Assembly (NCBI GenBank): GCA_030549495.1
Contig: JAUIRK010000969.1
Location: 248,001-312,000 of the forward strand
From: Nectonema munidae
Taxonomy: Eukaryota > Nematomorpha > Nectonematoida > Nectonematidae
DNA length: 64,000 nucleotides
Reading direction: 5' to 3'
Shown: piece by piece, positions 60,966-64,000 of the stretch
How the letters are laid out: each line of letters starts with the position of its first letter
Numbering within the stretch: the stretch's first letter is position 1
Made by a program: the position numbers and the translations under genes
The notes under the pieces: model-generated
Seen by the model: only the letters and a program-made list of their open reading frames with translations
What the model was told of the DNA's origin: nothing
The model's database searches: none

Positions 60966-63469
60966 CAGTCATGTCCCGATTATCCGGTCGTCGATAATCC
61001 GGTCGCTTCACTATTCGGTCACAAAGCAAATGCAACAAACAATTTAGATTGAAAAATTATTCATTAATCCGGTAATTTCAGCTCCCGGTACCGGTCGATC
61101 ATAATCAAAAGCTGAACATATTTTTTAGCCTCATTAATCCGGTCGCCTATGTTGTTGCGAAAAAAAAAGAAATATGGATAGAAAACTATGGCAATAGGAA
61201 AATGGTAAAAATAGAGAGTAAAGAGGGTGGACAAAATTGAAAGAGAAAATACTACTCATATAACATTGGCAACATAGAGAAGCTAAATCAAGAGAGATGA
61301 GAGCTTTGTCGGAAGCTGCTTTAAAGAAAATTCACATTATTTATTAAGCTCATCAAAAAAACTATCAATAATTTTTTGATCTTACCGTAAAATCTTCTTT
61401 TTTATGTTAATCTTTGTTTTATTTTACAGCTCTATCTAGCAATTGTTGTTTGATTTTACTTTACTGCTTCCAAATCTTACTTTATTTTGGCTTGTTTCAC
61501 GTTTTTTTACATTCTTTTTTTGTGTAAAAGTTCCATAAATCCTTCATTCTGTAATTCGTGCTAATCCTGTAAAGTCAAATATGTCAAGTCTTCCAAACAA
61601 ACGGCATCGAGTTGAGATCACAGCTGCACATAAGAAAGAAATCTGCCTGTACAAAAAACAACATCCTAAATGCTCCCAAACAGAAGTTGTCTCTTGGGCC
61701 AAAGACAACCTTGCTATCACAATTGGCAAATCAACTGTGGGTGACATTCTCAGAGCGTCAGAAGTTTGGTTGAATGCTCCAATCACTCAGAGCAGTACAA
61801 GGTGCAAGCATGGTCAACATCCAAAACTTGAATCGGCTCTTCTTCTTTGGCTAAATGATGTTCGGTCTAGAAATGCAATAGTCAATGAGGAAATGATGTT
61901 GGAGAAAGCCAGAAAGTTTGGTGCAGACCTCAATATTACAAACTTTAACTATTCTCGTGGTTGGCTTGCTAGGATGAAGGAGAGACATGGAATCTCTAAC
62001 CGTAAAATTCATGGCGAAAGTGCATCGGCTGACTTATCTGCAGTCACAAACGGTCGCCAGATGCTTCAAACTGAACTAAAAGCTTATGTGGGTGAGGACA
62101 TTTATAATATGGATGAAACAGCTCTCTTTTATAATTTGGGGCCTTCATCCACTTTAGCTACACATGGAAAAATCCATGGGTGTAAGTTATCAAAGGCAAG
62201 AGTCACAGTTGCACTATGTTCTAATGCTACAGGAAGTGATAAATTGAAACCTTTAGTCATTGCCCATGCCTGTCGCCCTAGATGCTTTGGAAGAAATTTT
62301 GATCCAAATATCTATGTGACATATAAATTTAACAAAAAGGAATGGATGACTTCAGAAATATTTCAGGTCTGGGTGATGTCTGTGGACAAAAGTATGAAGA
62401 GACAAGGCCGTCATATTCTGCTGCTACTGGATAATGCAAGCAGCCACTCTACTAAAGACTTGAAGTTGACGAATGTGAAAATAAAGTTTCTGCCACCAAA
62501 CACAACCTCTCATATCCAGCCCATGGATGCTGGCATAATCCATAGTTTTAAGTGCCACTATAGAAAGCAGCTTGTCAGACATTACATCCAGTATGCGGAA
62601 GAAAACAAACCGCAAACAATTGACATCCGTCAAGCCTTGTCCATGATAAAATATGCTTGGAGCCATGTCAGCAGTTTTACTATTGCTAAGTGTTGGGAAC
62701 ATGTTTCAATCCTACCCCAAACTAAATTTGACATTGAAACAAGAGGTCAAAATAATTTCACTGGAGATGATGAGGGTGAAATCACAATAGACAGTCTTCG
62801 AGATCTCATCAATAATCTCACTCCAGAAATAACAGATCCTATCCCATTCATTAACATGGACAATGATGTACCAACCACAGGAGAAATGAGTGATCACAAC
62901 ATCCTGGAGATAGTGCAGGATGATTCAAACGATGCAACAAATCTTTCTCTACCAACACGTGACTGTGATGACGTGAGTCCTAATATTATAACATCTAAAG
63001 AGGCAAGGTCACACCTACAGCAGTTGATCACATATCTAGAGTTCAGTGGAATATCTAAAGCAACAAAGCACATATCTAACCTTCAAGACATTATATCAGA
63101 CATCGATGACAAAAAGATACTTACTGCCAAACAGACGAAACTTCATTCATACTTTAGCTCGAGTTTATTCTCGCCATCTAACAACACCATAAATTATTTA
63201 TGATTGTTTTTCTTTTTGTAAAAAATCATGCCATGCATTTGTAAAGTGGCATTACTTTACGTTAATAAAATTTAGTTTTATTCATAACAATCCAGATACC
63301 GTTGTATTTATCGCGGAATAACTACCCTTCAACCCTAGACAAACTTCAAACTCCACTTAGATTTGTCCTGTTTCCTCTCAAAGAGATTCTTGATTCATTA
63401 GTCCGGTTCTTCAGTATCCGGTCGATTTTAGGTTGAAACCAACATGGCCGGATTAATGAGACATGACTG
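60966..63469 (+). mobile_element. Structurally complete Tigger element
   Basis: The left end CAGTCATGTCCCGATTATCC and the right end (complement) CAGTCATGTCTCATTAATCC form inverted terminal repeats of ~24 bp with a few mismatches. TA sits on both sides (60964-60965, 63470-63471). The motif AATCCGGTC or CCGGTCG recurs several times inside each end. 2504 bp with one open transposase gene, so the element may still be capable of movement or was until recently. It lies 88 bp upstream of copy d's first codon. Confidence 0.94.
61581..63203 (+). CDS. Tigger/pogo-family transposase, intact
   Basis: 540 residues. N-terminal helix-turn-helix (about 8-65, KRHRVEITAAHKKEICLYKK... WAKDNLAITIGKSTVGDIL, each shown in part), then a CENP-B-type DNA-binding domain (about 75-150, with HPKLESALLLWLNDVR and YSRGWLARMKERHGI). 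The DDE domain carries Asp178 in IYNMDETALFYN, Asp284 in ILLLLDNASSH and Asp316 in IQPMDAGII, so the triad is DDD as in Tigger elements, with ~31 residues between the last two. The C-terminal tail is acidic and ends with a helical segment like that of host TIGD proteins. No stop or frameshift is visible. The start was taken at MSSLPNKRHRVE, directly ahead of the first HTH. An AATAAA lies near 63261. It is almost certainly transposon-encoded, not domesticated, because its own terminal repeats frame it. Confidence 0.95.
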   Translation: MSSLPNKRHRVEITAAHKKEICLYKKQHPKCSQTEVVSWAKDNLAITIGKSTVGDILRASEVWLNAPITQSSTRCKHGQHPKLESALLLWLNDVRSRNAIVNEEMMLEKARKFGADLNITNFNYSRGWLARMKERHGISNRKIHGESASADLSAVTNGRQMLQTELKAYVGEDIYNMDETALFYNLGPSSTLATHGKIHGCKLSKARVTVALCSNATGSDKLKPLVIAHACRPRCFGRNFDPNIYVTYKFNKKEWMTSEIFQVWVMSVDKSMKRQGRHILLLLDNASSHSTKDLKLTNVKIKFLPPNTTSHIQPMDAGIIHSFKCHYRKQLVRHYIQYAEENKPQTIDIRQALSMIKYAWSHVSSFTIAKCWEHVSILPQTKFDIETRGQNNFTGDDEGEITIDSLRDLINNLTPEITDPIPFINMDNDVPTTGEMSDHNILEIVQDDSNDATNLSLPTRDCDDVSPNIITSKEARSHLQQLITYLEFSGISKATKHISNLQDIISDIDDKKILTAKQTKLHSYFSSSLFSPSNNTINYL

Positions 63470-63471
63470 TA

Positions 63472-64000
63472 TATATATCAGAGGTGTGGCAAGACCTCAG
63501 GGGAGACAAATTGTTGTAAAATCAAAATTTATTTTTTACAAAAAACTGAAAGGTGCCACAAAAAAATCACTTTCATATTCGTTATCAGCGTGAAAAATAC
63601 TCTTAAAAAATGCTAATCAAATTTTCGTTTTTTTTTGTTGTACAGTGTAATTACTTGATAAAAACAAAAAAAATTCTAGAAGAAAAAACTGTTGAGAGCT
63701 GATTTATTAATGTTTTTCTTCTGTAAAATGTTGAAATCGACACCATGACCATTCTAGAATAAGAAGTATGTTTTCCATTTTTACATCTCCTTTTACAGTG
63801 CATGCATGAGAACTACCATCAGATTTTTAGCTGGAAATCTTCGACTTAATGTGACTCTGTGATGAAAAACCTTTCTTTTCAACCAAATTGGTTGATTTTG
63901 ATCAATATCTTGTTTCTAAAAATGACGATTTTGGCTTCAAAAATTCTATATATGTTTAGCCCAACTTAAATTTACGAGCAATTTTTTGCAGTGATTTGAG
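63472..64000. other. Right flank of the Tigger insertion
   Basis: AT-rich, no gene recognised. Because Tigger inserted at a TA, this sequence was once continuous with 60878-60963 and therefore is the original upstream flank of copy d. Confidence 0.5.

Noticed and set aside
61581-63203. Possibility that the Tigger transposase is a domesticated host TIGD gene
   Set aside because: The coding region is framed by its own terminal repeats and TA duplications, which shows a transposon copy.

Overview
The window reads as AT-rich nuclear DNA of an invertebrate animal. Genes are split by introns (one is 56 bp), intergenic space is large, and many transposon families are interleaved. Nothing looks bacterial (no operons or Shine-Dalgarno sites). 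I cannot name the species; the mix of pogo/Tigger, hAT, piggyBac-like, LINE and Ty3-type elements would fit an arthropod or a cnidarian.

Three host genes can be supported. (1) An intronless hexokinase at 16.6-18.3 kb on the + strand, with an unusual hydrophobic N-terminus. (2) A SAS10/UTP3-type small-subunit processome gene on the + strand, built from six exons whose phases all agree: 38845-38955, 48195-48315, 48376-48533, 48591-48686, 50138-50692 and 50742-51074. They predict 457 residues, and the ~9.2-kb first intron is packed with dead DNA transposons. (3) A CSL4/EXOSC1 RNA-exosome cap gene on the - strand, with two exons (57118-56781 and 54429-54159) separated by a ~2.35-kb intron that appears to use a GC donor. 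Genes 2 and 3 both belong to RNA processing and point towards each other; I see no regulatory link between them.

Layout: 1-4452 is one copy (E1) of a ~4.5-kb non-autonomous piggyBac-like element made mostly of two ~150-bp satellite arrays. 22762-27281 is a second copy (E2) in the opposite orientation, with TTAA at both ends. Together they form a large inverted pair around ~18.3 kb that holds two relics of an unnamed repeat family, a Ty3-type LTR element (13419-16418) and the hexokinase gene. 27.3-34.2 kb holds a satellite fragment, a third relic of the unnamed family flanked by direct repeats that carry a 28-bp minisatellite, and a 5'-truncated LINE with an RNase H domain. 34-38 kb is gene-poor with a piggyBac transposase relic. 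38.8-51.1 kb is the SAS10 gene with pogo, hAT and Tigger copies in its first intron. 52-57 kb has a hAT MITE and CSL4. 57.2-58.2 kb has a second piggyBac relic. 59.1-60.9 kb is the best-preserved copy of the unnamed family, and 60966-63469 is a structurally complete Tigger element with an open transposase.

The most interesting items are the satellite-bearing inverted element pair, a ~90-bp module shared between that element and an unrelated repeat, and the four-copy cysteine-rich family that I cannot assign to any named transposon group.
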